Made by a program: the position numbers and the translations under genes. A DNA stretch of 51,345 nucleotides from Candidatus Gemmiger stercoravium (GTDB lineage: Bacteria > Bacillota > Clostridia > Oscillospirales > Ruminococcaceae): NCBI GenBank assembly GCA_019119835.1, contig DWWE01000098.1:1-51345 (forward strand), written 5' to 3'. The notes under the pieces are model-generated. The model worked only from the letters and a program-made list of their open reading frames with translations, did not search any database and was not told the DNA's origin. Below are positions 1-7,507 of this stretch, one piece after another; within the stretch, counting starts at the first letter, position 1, and the number at the start of each line of letters is the position of its first letter.

Positions 1-1241
1 GCCAGCACGCTCTTGGGCTCCACGTCGCCGTGGTGGGCCTCGATGGCATGGATGACCGCCGGGTTCTCCCGGTATTTCTTGCAGATGTCCACGCCGATCT
101 GGACATGGCTGCCCTCGATCTCGTGGTCCAGCGCCTTGCCGATGTCATGCAGCAGGCCGGCGCGGCGGGCCTGCTGGACGTTGACCCCCAGTTCCCCGGC
201 CATGAGCCCGGCCAGCCAGGCCACCTCCAGGCTGTGGGACAGCACGTTCTGCCCGTAGGAGGTGCGGTACTTCAGCCGGCCGATCAGCTTGACCAGGTCG
301 GGGTGCAGGCTGTGGATGCCCAGGTCCATGACGGCCTTTTCGCCTTCCCGCTTCATCTGCAGTTCCAGTTCCCGGCGGCACTTGTCCACCGTCTCCTCGA
401 TGCGGGCGGGGTGGATGCGGCCGTCGGCGATCAGGCGTTCCAGCGCCATGCGGGCGATCTCCCGGCGGGTCTGGTCGAAGCTGGAAAGGGTGATGGCCTC
501 GGGGGTGTCGTCGATGATCAGGTCGCAGCCGGTGGCGGTCTCCAGGGCGCGGATGTTGCGCCCTTCCCGGCCGATGATCCGGCCCTTCATCTCGTCGGAG
601 GGCAGCGGCACCACGCTGACCGTGGCCTCGCTGGTGGCGTCGGCCGCGCAGCGGGCGATGGCCTGGCCGATCATTTCCCGGGCGATGTTGTCGCATTCGT
701 CCTTCATGTTGGCCTGGTAGGCGGCGATGCGCATGGCCTTTTCGTGGGTGAGCTCATCGTCGATCTGCTTGAGCAGCACGGCGCGGGCGTCCTCCTGGGA
801 CATGGCGGCGATGGCTTCCAGCTTTTCCACCTGGCGCAGCTTGAGCTGTTCCAGTTCGTCCAGCCGGGCCTCCACCAGTTCGGTGCGCTTTTTCAGGTCT
901 TCTTCCTTGCGCTCCATGGTGGCGGTGCGCTTGTCCAGCGCCTCCTCCTTCTGGTCCATGCGGCGTTCCTGGCGGCTGATCTCGGCGCGGCGGTCCTTGA
1001 TCTCCTTGTCCGCCTCGCTCTTCAGCTTGAAGGCTTCGTCCTTGGCTTCGACGATGGTTTCCTTCCGTTTCTGTTCGGCGGCTTTGATCGCATCGTTGAC
1101 GATCCGCTTGGCCTCCTCCTCAGCGGAGCCGAGCTTGGCCTCGGCCATGCGCTTGCGGTAGGTGATGCCGAGGTAAAAGCAGAGCGCCCCGACCGCGGCG
1201 GCAACGATGACGACCACCAGCACCGTGATGATGGTGGGCAT
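1..1241 (-). CDS. rny: Ribonuclease Y, C-terminus cut by window edge
   Basis: Membrane-anchored endoribonuclease that starts mRNA decay in Bacillota. The first ~25 residues form one transmembrane helix (start MPTIITVLVV). A long charged coiled coil follows to about residue 200, then a KH domain with the GRIIGREGRNIR loop near 220-232, then the start of the HD domain with LLHDIGKALDHE near 364-375. About 413 codons are present; the family is usually ~520 residues, so roughly 100 C-terminal residues lie beyond base 1. The ATG at 1241 is preceded by a GGAG ribosome site at 1251-1254 and places the membrane helix at the N-terminus, as expected. Identification is secure. Confidence 0.97.
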   Translation of the reverse strand, partial: MPTIITVLVVVIVAAAVGALCFYLGITYRKRMAEAKLGSAEEEAKRIVNDAIKAAEQKRKETIVEAKDEAFKLKSEADKEIKDRRAEISRQERRMDQKEEALDKRTATMERKEEDLKKRTELVEARLDELEQLKLRQVEKLEAIAAMSQEDARAVLLKQIDDELTHEKAMRIAAYQANMKDECDNIAREMIGQAIARCAADATSEATVSVVPLPSDEMKGRIIGREGRNIRALETATGCDLIIDDTPEAITLSSFDQTRREIARMALERLIADGRIHPARIEETVDKCRRELELQMKREGEKAVMDLGIHSLHPDLVKLIGRLKYRTSYGQNVLSHSLEVAWLAGLMAGELGVNVQQARRAGLLHDIGKALDHEIEGSHVQIGVDICKKYRENPAVIHAIEAHHGDVEPKSVL

Positions 1242-1305
1242 GTGTGTCAACTCCTCAAAATGGTATAGGGAACATTTGAGGCGCAGCCGGGTAACAGGGC
1301 GTTCG

Positions 1306-1334
1306 ATTATTCGATGATTCGTTTGTTCTGAAAA
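1306..1334 (-). promoter_or_regulatory. Candidate rny promoter
   Basis: TTTTCA-N17-AATAAT read on the minus strand, about 65 bases upstream of the rny start. The -35 matches 4 of 6 consensus bases and the -10 matches 5 of 6. It sits in a short AT-rich island inside very GC-rich DNA. Inferred from sequence only. Confidence 0.5.
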
Positions 1335-1860
1335 GGTGCAGGCTGCACGGCGGCCCCGCCGCCCGAAAGCCGCGCCCCGGGCAGGGCGCAGCGTGCAGAC
1401 TTTTCCCGGGCAGGGTGCGCCGCCCGGTCCCGCCGCCCGAAGCGGCGCGGGGACGCAGGAAGGCGGCCTTCCCAGCGGGTGGGCGGCAAGCCGCTGCCGG
1501 GCGCCGCGGCGGCGGCCCGAACAGGCGGCAGCCCGGCCGCGGCCGGCGCTTTGCCTTTTCATACACCCTACGAAAAACAACGAGCGCGGCCGGCAGGCCA
1601 GCGGTCGTGGTACCAAATAAAACGGGCGCCCGCTGTGGCAGCGGCCCCCCGGCAAAGGTGCGCGGCGCGGTCCGCCGGCGGCCCCTCTGCCGCTTGATCC
1701 TAGCGCGTACCCGGCAAACCGGAAAGCCCGCCGCCCCGGCGAATGCGAAGCCCGGGGCCGCCGGGACCCCGCGGCCCCCGCCGCCCCGCTGCAGACGCTG
1801 CCGCTGGGCAGACACAGTCCGTACCGGTGATTTGCCTGATACAATCTAAAACCTACTTAT
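1335..1860. other. GC-rich stretch without a convincing gene
   Basis: Open frames on both strands encode only Arg/Pro/Gly/Ala-rich sequence with no ribosome site and no recognisable family, so I call no gene. The stretch has short direct repeats: CCGCCGCCCGAA at 1356-1367 and 1430-1441, and CCCGGGCAGGG at about 1376 and 1405. There is also a GGGCGCCC palindrome followed on the minus strand by TTTTATTT, near 1612-1630. With the promoter at 1861-1889 it could be a long rny leader or a small RNA ending near 1612. Confidence 0.45.
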
Positions 1861-1889
1861 AGTTTATATGCAATTCATACACTTGTCAA
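1861..1889 (-). promoter_or_regulatory. Strong-looking promoter upstream of the non-coding stretch
   Basis: TTGACA-N17-TAAACT on the minus strand: perfect -35, 4 of 6 at the -10, ideal spacing, and AT-rich surroundings. It fires toward rny but no open frame with a ribosome site follows within 600 bases. It lies just after the terminator of the upstream gene, so it starts a new transcription unit. Confidence 0.6.
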
Positions 1890-1924
1890 GAAATTGTTTC
1901 AGCATCCCGCCCCGGCGGCACACC

Positions 1925-1957
1925 AAAAAACGCCCGCCCCCAAAGGGGGACGGGCGC
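1925..1957 (-). terminator. Rho-independent terminator after the OadG-like gene
   Basis: On the minus strand, CGCCCGTCCCCC pairs across a short AAA-type loop with GGGGGCGGGCG and is followed by TTTTTT. It lies about 40 bases after the stop codon at 1998. Confidence 0.88.
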
Positions 1958-1997
1958 TGTGCCAAAAAGATGGCGGGCCGTGCCGGCCTTTTGCCGG

Positions 1998-2348
1998 TCA
2001 GGCCATGAAGGGGGTGGTGTTGGCCAGCACGCCGGCATCGCCCCACACGCCGCGGCGGGACCCGCCCGCCGGCGCCTTGCGGATGCTGCGCACCGCCACC
2101 GCGCCTTCCAGGCTGACGACGGCCGCCGCAATGGCCGCCACCACCTCCGCCGGGATGCCGCTTTCCACCACCGGGGCCTTGGGCGCCGCCGGGGCCGGCT
2201 TGACCTCCGCCTTGGGGGCCGCCGCCGGGGCGGGCTTGGCCTCGGCCTTGGGGGGCGCGTAGGCTTCATCCAGCTTGCGTTCCAGCAACACGATCAGGCC
2301 GACGGCCACCAGCAGGCCCACGACCAGCACCAGCACTTCCAACAACAT
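1998..2348 (-). CDS. Small membrane protein resembling OadG/sodium-pump decarboxylase gamma subunits
   Basis: 116 residues. One N-terminal transmembrane helix (LEVLVLVVGLLVAVGLIVLL) is followed by a KP/AP-rich linker with the repeated motif KAEAKPAPAAP at about 35-60, then a segment with IPAEVVAAIAAAV and VAVRSIRKAP that resembles the C-terminal part of OadG-type gamma subunits. In such pumps this subunit anchors the biotin-dependent decarboxylase to its sodium-translocating beta subunit. No alpha or beta subunit gene is nearby, so the function here is uncertain. The ATG at 2348 was chosen over an upstream start because AAGGAGGAAC precedes it at good spacing. It has its own promoter and terminator. 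Confidence 0.6.
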   Translation of the reverse strand: MLLEVLVLVVGLLVAVGLIVLLERKLDEAYAPPKAEAKPAPAAAPKAEVKPAPAAPKAPVVESGIPAEVVAAIAAAVVSLEGAVAVRSIRKAPAGGSRRGVWGDAGVLANTTPFMA

Positions 2349-2419
2349 AAACCGTTCCTCCTTGACGCCGGGGCGGCAGGCCCGCCCGGTCGGCATATTT
2401 TTGCAGTATGACTATCCGT

Positions 2420-2428
2420 ATTATACCA
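2420..2428 (-). promoter_or_regulatory. Extended -10 promoter for the OadG-like gene
   Basis: TGG-TATAAT on the minus strand is a perfect -10 with a TGn extension, 72 bases upstream of the ATG at 2348. No good -35 is present (TATCCA at the 17-base position), as is common for extended -10 promoters. Confidence 0.6.
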
Positions 2429-2481
2429 CACCCCCGCCGGTTTGGATAGGGACCCGGCCGGTTTTTTTCCACTTTTTTTGC

Positions 2482-2514
2482 AAAAAAGCGCCGCAGCCGG
2501 TCCCGGCTGCGGCG
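2482..2514 (-). terminator. Terminator of the acyl-carrier-like gene
   Basis: GCCGCAGCCGG pairs with CCGGCTGCGGC around a three-base loop and is followed by TTTTTT on the minus strand, directly after the stop codon at 2520. Confidence 0.92.
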
Positions 2515-2519
2515 ACAGA

Positions 2520-2756
2520 TCATTCGGCTTCTTCTTCCAGTTCGCGGACAAACCGCCACAGCTCGTCCAGCGTGCCGATCTCCGCCAGGCGGTCTTCGTC
2601 CACCTCGACGCCGATGGCTTCGCCCAGCTGCCAGGCCAGCTCGACCAGGTCCTCGTGGTCGGCGCCCAGGTCGGCCAACGCGGTATCGCCGGCCAGCTCC
2701 TCTTCATCACAGCTGAACTGTTCCGCCAGGATCTCCCGCAGTTCCTGTTGTGTCAT
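2520..2756 (-). CDS. Acyl-carrier-protein-like protein lacking the phosphopantetheine serine
   Basis: 78 residues, acidic, with the length and helical pattern of an acyl carrier protein. The family motif LGADS-L-D-x-VEL appears here as LGADHEDLVEL: the attachment serine is histidine, encoded by CAC. I read this directly from the bases, so it is not an alignment guess. Without serine the protein cannot be loaded with 4-phosphopantetheine in the usual way, so a role as a binding partner or regulator is more likely than acyl carriage. The ATG at 2756 is preferred over a GTG nine bases upstream because GGGGAGG lies eight bases before it. It is a single-gene unit with its own promoter and terminator. 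Confidence 0.75.
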   Translation of the reverse strand: MTQQELREILAEQFSCDEEELAGDTALADLGADHEDLVELAWQLGEAIGVEVDEDRLAEIGTLDELWRFVRELEEEAE

Positions 2757-2823
2757 GTTTCGCACCTCCCCCAGCCTGCGGCGCGGCCGTGGGTCGCGGC
2801 CGCCGCCTTGCGTTCTTTGCCCT

Positions 2824-2853
2824 ATGATACCGTGGCGCGGGGCGGCTCGTCAA
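2824..2853 (-). promoter_or_regulatory. Promoter of the acyl-carrier-like gene
   Basis: TTGACG-N18-TATCAT on the minus strand, 68 bases upstream of the ATG at 2756. It separates this host gene from the prophage block ending at 2962. Confidence 0.65.
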
Positions 2854-2961
2854 GGGGCAGTGTGGGGAAAACGCATAGAAATCTCCGGTTCAATCTTGTG
2901 CAATTTCCACACAGGGCGGCGCAACCACCGCTCCAGCGCCCTTTTTGCCCCGCCGGCCGGG

Positions 2962-3156
2962 TCACTTTTTCGGGTCCTCCCGCCGGCTCTGGGTGCCGAA
3001 GTAGAAGGCCACCACCATGCTCACCACCGTCATGACGGTGTCGGGCTGCAGCGCGCCGGACAGCGCCAGCGCCGCAAACACCCCGATGACCACCAGCGTG
3101 ACGATGGTCTTGACCTTGATGAGGGCCGCCAGGCTGCGGATCAGTTCCTGCCACAT
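2962..3156 (-). CDS. Probable phage holin
   Basis: 64 residues with two hydrophobic segments (about 14-35 and 40-55) and a charged tail ending in RREDPKK, the size and layout of a small class II holin. It is the last gene of the late operon, next to the M23 endolysin and a second small membrane protein, which fits a lysis cassette. Holins form the membrane lesions that release or activate the endolysin. ATG at 3156 follows AAGGGGG at eight bases. No specific holin family is recognised by sequence; the call rests on topology and position. Confidence 0.65.
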   Translation of the reverse strand: MWQELIRSLAALIKVKTIVTLVVIGVFAALALSGALQPDTVMTVVSMVVAFYFGTQSRREDPKK

Positions 3157-3157
3157 C

Positions 3158-3436
3158 TCAATGTCCCCCTTCCAGCAATTTCAGTCTTGTCTCGTGTTCG
3201 CCCAGCTGCCGGTCCTGCTGTTCCACCCGGGCCCACAGCCGGCGGTGGCTGTCGGCGGCCTTGCCGGCCTGGGCTTCCAGGTCCCGCTCCAGGGCGTTGA
3301 GCCGGGCCTCCATGGCCTGCAGCAGGGTGTTCAGCCGGGTGATGCTGCCGTTGAGCCGCACCACCGGCCCGCCCACCGAGATCCCCAGCCCCACCAGCGT
3401 GACCAGCGCCGTGATGACCGTCCATTCCATCCTCAT
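3158..3436 (-). CDS. Small membrane protein with coiled coil (XhlA-like lysis accessory)
   Basis: 92 residues: an N-terminal hydrophobic helix (ITALVTLVGLGISVG, about 8-22), then a long heptad-rich helix to the end (LNTLLQAMEARLNALERDL and LGEHETRLKLLEGGH). This layout occurs in XhlA-type hemolysin/lysis proteins and related phage membrane proteins next to holins. The ATG at 3436 overlaps the endolysin stop in an ATGA arrangement; a second ATG at 3430 is equally well placed for the GGAGGAGG site. Function is inferred from context. Confidence 0.6.
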   Translation of the reverse strand: MRMEWTVITALVTLVGLGISVGGPVVRLNGSITRLNTLLQAMEARLNALERDLEAQAGKAADSHRRLWARVEQQDRQLGEHETRLKLLEGGH

Positions 3437-4056
3437 CCCTCCTCCACATAGGCGGCGGTATAGGGCACCCCCAGCCGCTGGGCCAGGTTCCAGAAGCTCA
3501 TGGCGTCGCCGTCGCTCACCGGGCCGATGCTCAGCCGCTGCAGCCGGGCCGGCGCCGGCGTGCCGGGGCGCCGCACGCTCTCGTAAACGCCCAGGTGGGC
3601 CTGCACCGCCGGGCTCGCACAGGAAAATTCCCCGTCCAGCCAGTTCAGCGGGTTGCAGCGCACCCCGGCCAGCAGCACCTCAAAGTGCAGGTGGGCGCCG
3701 GCGCAGTTGCCGGTCTGGCCGCTGTAGCCCAGCAGGTCCCCCTCCCGCACCAGCTGCCCCGCCTTGACGCAGGCCCGCGTCAGGTGGGCGTAGCGGGTCT
3801 GCAGCGGCTGGCCCCGGTAGTCGGCATGGCGCAGCCGCACCATGGTGCCGTAGCTCTGCATCCCGGTGCGGGTGTGCCCGTCCCAGGTCTGCAGCTGGTC
3901 CACCGTGCCCCCTTCCGCCGCATAGACCGGGGTGCCGGCCCCTGCCCGCAGGTCGATGGCGTTGTGGGCGCTGCCGTCGTTGTAGGTCCAGCCCGCCGTC
4001 AGAATGTGGGTGCTCAGCGGCCAGCGCAGCAGCACCTCCCCGCTTGTCAGTCTCAT
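3433..4056 (-). CDS. M23 (LytM) family peptidoglycan endopeptidase, phage endolysin
   Basis: 207 residues. The zinc ligands of the LytM fold are visible: HNAID (H31 and D35), a catalytic histidine in YAHLT (H91) and HLHFE (H122, H124). The domain occupies about residues 10-145 and is followed by a ~60-residue tail of unknown role. Such enzymes cut peptide cross-links of the cell wall. It has no signal peptide, so it would need the neighbouring holin for export. ATG at 4056 overlaps the previous stop by four bases (ATGA) with AAGGAGG upstream. It could instead be a tail-associated hydrolase, but its place beside the holin favours an endolysin. Confidence 0.85.
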   Translation of the reverse strand: MRLTSGEVLLRWPLSTHILTAGWTYNDGSAHNAIDLRAGAGTPVYAAEGGTVDQLQTWDGHTRTGMQSYGTMVRLRHADYRGQPLQTRYAHLTRACVKAGQLVREGDLLGYSGQTGNCAGAHLHFEVLLAGVRCNPLNWLDGEFSCASPAVQAHLGVYESVRRPGTPAPARLQRLSIGPVSDGDAMSFWNLAQRLGVPYTAAYVEEG

Positions 4057-5561
4057 ACGCTGCCTCCTTCGCTGTCGGCGCCGGCGGTGCGGCGCAGGAT
4101 GTAGGTCACCTTCATCGTCTTGTCGGCGGTCTTTTCCACCGGCTCGGCCAGGTCGTTGACGGTGGCCAGGTAGTTGGCCCGCACGCTCAGCACCACGCCG
4201 TCCGCCTTGTCGCCGTTGTCCCGGCAGGCCAGGCAGAGCAGCTGCCGGCCGCGGATCGGGTAGATCTTCAGGTAGTCGGCGCCGCTGCTGTACACCTCGG
4301 TGCGGCGCATGCGGTTTTTGGCGGTGTCCAGCACGGCGCCGTAGCTGCCGTCGCCCACCCCGGCGGCGGCGTAGCTGTACAGCCGGCCGGCGTAGGCGTC
4401 GTTCACATAGGTGAAGGGCAGGCCCGCGCAGTCGATCTCGGTCACGTCCCCGGCGTCGGTGAGGGGGATGCGGAAATACCGGTACTGGTCCCCGCTGCGC
4501 TGGTAGCTGCGCATGTACACCGCCCCGTCGTAGACAAAGCCGGCCAGCGGCCGGGCGGGGCGCAGGTTCATGCTCAGGGTGCTGCCCCGCAGCGACCCGG
4601 CGCCGCTGCCCGCCAGCGCCACGCCGGTCTGGTTGGTCAGGCTGTGTACCGTGACCTGCCGGGTGTCCAGGCTGACCGCCAGCACCTGGAAGGCCGCGTT
4701 GGCCGCCACCTGGGTGCCGCTGGTGTTGGTGATGTAGAGGGTACGGGTCTCGGGGCGGTAGTTCCAGCCCAGGAAGTAGGCGGTGCCGGCGCTGGCCTTG
4801 AGCAGCGGCTGCACCGTCACGGTCTGGCTGCGCTTGCAGGGGGGCTTGTTGGTCCCCCGCTGCCAGAACAGGTCCAGGCTGCGGGTGTAGGCGGGGTAGG
4901 CTTCCAGCGTCAGCTGCAGTGTGCCGTTGCTGCCGGCGGCGGGGCGGGCCAGCAGCAGCTCGTCCGCCTCCTCGTCCATCTCCAGCAGGTAGGGCAGGTC
5001 GGTCTCGGCGTCCAGGAAGGTGAGGAACCCCCGGCTGAGCTGCCCGCCGAAGGTCTCGCCGGCCTCGTAGGCATAGTGGTCGGCGCTGGCGTGGGTGTCC
5101 TCGCTGGCCAGCATCGCGCCGCCCCGGTGGGTCAGGCAGATGGAGGCCACCGTGCCGTTGGCCTGCTGGGTGCTGAAATCGTAGACGAAGGTCAGCTGGC
5201 CTTCGGCCGGGTCCAGCTGGCTTTCCACCGCGTTGAAGCTGCCCCGCACCCGGTTTTCGCCGGCGTTGGTCTGCCCGCAGGCCCCGCTGCCGGTGACCGC
5301 CGTGCCCGCCGGCAGCAGCAGGGCGTCCTCATCGGCGCCCACCGCCTTGTCCAGCAGCAGCACCCCGCCGCTGGCAAACAGCAGCGGGCTGTTGGCGTCC
5401 TCGCCGCCCTGGGGCTCCAGCATCCGGCTGTCGGTATACAGCCCGAAGGGGGTGAAGATCTCCTGCAGCGCGTCGGTGACGCGGTTTTTGTGTTCCCACA
5501 CCCGGGTCCGGCCGGTGTGGATGTCGGTCAGTTCGATCCGGGTTTGCCCCTGGATGCTCAT
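4053..5561 (-). CDS. Distal tail or receptor-binding-type structural protein
   Basis: 502 residues, no family recognised with certainty. The first ~60 residues (MSIQGQTRIELTDIHTGRT) resemble the N-terminal part of upper tail-fibre or baseplate proteins of Clostridia phages. The remainder is rich in beta strands, with repeated patterns such as TRTLYITNTSG and GAVYMRSYQRSGDQYRYFRI that suggest a beta-propeller-like region at about 240-470. The start at 5561 is preferred to the ATG at 5567, which sits one base after AGGAGG; 5561 has seven-base spacing. It lies between the tail hub protein and the endolysin, where host-recognition proteins normally are. Confidence 0.6.
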   Translation of the reverse strand: MSIQGQTRIELTDIHTGRTRVWEHKNRVTDALQEIFTPFGLYTDSRMLEPQGGEDANSPLLFASGGVLLLDKAVGADEDALLLPAGTAVTGSGACGQTNAGENRVRGSFNAVESQLDPAEGQLTFVYDFSTQQANGTVASICLTHRGGAMLASEDTHASADHYAYEAGETFGGQLSRGFLTFLDAETDLPYLLEMDEEADELLLARPAAGSNGTLQLTLEAYPAYTRSLDLFWQRGTNKPPCKRSQTVTVQPLLKASAGTAYFLGWNYRPETRTLYITNTSGTQVAANAAFQVLAVSLDTRQVTVHSLTNQTGVALAGSGAGSLRGSTLSMNLRPARPLAGFVYDGAVYMRSYQRSGDQYRYFRIPLTDAGDVTEIDCAGLPFTYVNDAYAGRLYSYAAAGVGDGSYGAVLDTAKNRMRRTEVYSSGADYLKIYPIRGRQLLCLACRDNGDKADGVVLSVRANYLATVNDLAEPVEKTADKTMKVTYILRRTAGADSEGGSV

Positions 5562-5563
5562 GG

Positions 5564-7438
5564 TCATACCTCCTCTTGTTGGATGGCGGGGCTCTCCGCC
5601 TGCAGGTCCTGCAGCACCAGCGCGGCGGGGGCCCAGGCGAGGGCCGGCAGGGTGTCCCGGCCGGCGGCCGAAGCCGGGGCGGCGGCGTGCAGGGCCGGCT
5701 GGTCCTGCAGCGGGCCGGCGGTCAGGGGCCGGCGCTGCCAGGCGGCCGGGCCAAGGGCGTCCTCGGCCTGGAGGGTGCCGTCCCACACCGGGCCGCCGGC
5801 CATGCCCTGGCCGGTGATGACCCCCCGCAGCCCGCCGGCCGCCAGCGTCACGGTGCCGCCGGTGACCGCCAGCCGCACTTCGAACCGGTTGGAGGTGTCG
5901 GCCTCCAGCTCGGTGAAGGGGTAGAACAGCGCCAGGATGCGCGGCCCCGCCGTCAGCCGCTGCACCGGGGCAAAGCCGGTCACCGGGCTGCCGTTGAGGT
6001 AGTACCGCACCTCCAGCAGCAGGGAGGGCGGCTCGGCCGGGGCAGCGCTTTCGCCCCCGTCCCCGGCATCCTCCCCGGCATCCTCCCCGGTGTCCTCCCC
6101 GGTCTGTCCGCCGGTGTCGGCCGGGGCGTCGGCGCCGCCGGTGTCCGGGTCCTCCGGTTCGGGGGCGTCGGGCTCGGCGTTGACCAGCAGCTGGGCGAAG
6201 AAGAGCGCCCCGGTTTTTTCCACCGTGACGAAGGTGACCCGGGCGGCCGTGACCTCCGCCCCCGGCCCGGCCGTGACGGCGGCGGGGTTGACGAAGCTGT
6301 AGAAGATCAGCCGGTTGTTCACCGTGTCGGTCTGCAGCTGCTGCAGGGCGGCGGCGCCCTTGTCCCGGGCGGCGGCCAGGTAGGGGTTTTTGCCCACCCC
6401 TTTCAGGGTGCTGCTGCCCCGGAACTTCCACACCCGGTGGGTGACGAGGGTCTGGGCCGATGTCTGGCCGGAGGCTTCCCCCGGCTCGGTGATGGTCAGC
6501 CGGTCGCCGCAGTCCAGCGCCGGGTCGGCCACGCCGGTCAGGCTGGCCGGCACATAGGGCAGGGTCTGCAGGTGGGCGAAGAGGGCGTCGGCCAGGGCCT
6601 GGGCCCGCTCGGCCAGCCCTTTGGCAAAGAGCGGCGCGTCGGTGATGGTCATGGTCAGGCCGCCGGCGTCGTCGGGGTCCCGGCTGACCAGCCGCCGCCC
6701 GCCGGTCTCCACCACCAGGGCGGTGTAGCGGCAGACATAGTCGGCCACCGCCGCGCCGGCCCGGTCGCCGGTGCCCAGCGTGGCGCAAGGTTGCGCCCCG
6801 AAGGGCCGCAGCACCAGCGCCCCGGCCCGGTCCACCGCGCCGAAGCAGCCGGTCACCTGGGCCACTGCGGCCAGGCAGTCCCGCCAGGTGGCGCAGCCGT
6901 CCTGGGTGTCCAGCTGGAAGGTCTCGGCGGCGTTGGGCTGGCCGGCCAGGTCGGCTTCGGTCACCCCCAGTTCCAGCCCGCAGTGCTCGGCGATCTGGCT
7001 GAGCATCCCGTAGGGGGTGCCCTGCAGGGCGGGGCCGGTGTAGTCCCGGTCCAGCAGGAGCAGGTTGTCGTAGGCGTGGATGGAGACGCAGAGGTTGGTG
7101 CGCTCGGCTTCGGCCACCGTGTACACCCCCAGCGGCAGGTCGGCCCAGCTGCCGTCGGGCAGCCGCAGGCCGTAGGTCAGGCTGACCCGGGCGCCGTACA
7201 GTTTGTAGCGGGACAGGTCGGTGCGCAGCTGGAAGGACGCCTGCCCCAGATAGACGCAGCCGAACTCCAGCTCCTGGCCGTTGACGCACTGGGTATCCAG
7301 CGTGACCGACCCGCTCATCAGCGATTCGGGGCCGAAGCTGCGCACCGTGCCGTCGGTGAGGGTCAGCGTGCCCCGGAGCCGCTCGGTGCGCACCGGCGCC
7401 CGGATGGCCTGTTGGTAGGCTTCGGTTACGGCGTACAA
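5564..7438 (-). CDS. Tail hub/baseplate (tail-associated) protein with acidic linker
   Basis: 624 residues. The N-terminal ~380 residues resemble gp27/tail-hub-like proteins of siphoviruses: an early GTLTLTDGTVRSF strand set, GSVTLDTQCVNGQELEFG, LPLGVYTVAEAERT, then GKNPYLAAARDKG. An Asp/Glu/Gly/Thr linker lies at about 445-480, encoded by a 12-base tandem repeat, followed by a beta-rich C-terminal domain (about 485-600). The start is TTG at 7438: AAAGGGG lies nine bases upstream, and the nearby ATG at 7442 is in another frame that stops at once. Position after the tape measure and the 115-residue tail protein supports a baseplate role. Confidence 0.65.
   Translation of the reverse strand: MYAVTEAYQQAIRAPVRTERLRGTLTLTDGTVRSFGPESLMSGSVTLDTQCVNGQELEFGCVYLGQASFQLRTDLSRYKLYGARVSLTYGLRLPDGSWADLPLGVYTVAEAERTNLCVSIHAYDNLLLLDRDYTGPALQGTPYGMLSQIAEHCGLELGVTEADLAGQPNAAETFQLDTQDGCATWRDCLAAVAQVTGCFGAVDRAGALVLRPFGAQPCATLGTGDRAGAAVADYVCRYTALVVETGGRRLVSRDPDDAGGLTMTITDAPLFAKGLAERAQALADALFAHLQTLPYVPASLTGVADPALDCGDRLTITEPGEASGQTSAQTLVTHRVWKFRGSSTLKGVGKNPYLAAARDKGAAALQQLQTDTVNNRLIFYSFVNPAAVTAGPGAEVTAARVTFVTVEKTGALFFAQLLVNAEPDAPEPEDPDTGGADAPADTGGQTGEDTGEDAGEDAGDGGESAAPAEPPSLLLEVRYYLNGSPVTGFAPVQRLTAGPRILALFYPFTELEADTSNRFEVRLAVTGGTVTLAAGGLRGVITGQGMAGGPVWDGTLQAEDALGPAAWQRRPLTAGPLQDQPALHAAAPASAAGRDTLPALAWAPAALVLQDLQAESPAIQQEEV
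6061..6104 (+). repeat. 12-base tandem repeat encoding an acidic linker
   Basis: About 3.5 copies of CCCCGGCATCCT/CCCCGGTGTCCT on the plus strand. On the coding (minus) strand they give GEDTGEDAGEDAGDG. Copy-number change would alter the linker by four residues per unit and keep the frame. Confidence 0.85.
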
Positions 7439-7467
7439 GACATGACACCCCTTTCCGGTAAGTTGGT

Positions 7468-7492
7468 CCCCCGCCCCTCCGGGCGGCGGGGG
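7468..7492 (-). other. Strong intercistronic hairpin in the tail operon
   Basis: CCCCCGCC and GGCGGGGG form an eight-pair stem with a nine-base loop in the ~70-base gap between the 115-residue tail protein and the TTG-start hub gene. There is no T-run, so it is not a terminator. It could influence mRNA stability or the access of ribosomes to the next gene. Confidence 0.6.
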
Positions 7493-7507
7493 CGCGGCGG
7501 GCGGTTG

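Noticed and set aside
1255-1815. 186-codon minus-strand open frame upstream of rny
   Set aside because: Arg/Pro/Gly-rich, no ribosome site near its GTG, and codon use is unlike neighbours. Treated as non-coding.
2766-2961. Possible attL/attR matches between the flanks of the prophage block
   Set aside because: Only matches of eight or nine bases (such as AAATCTCCG) were found by eye between 2766-2961 and 17558-17790, which is chance level.
5564-7438. Diversity-generating retroelement target in the tail genes
   Set aside because: No reverse transcriptase gene and no template repeat lie in the window. The repeats seen are simple tandem repeats.
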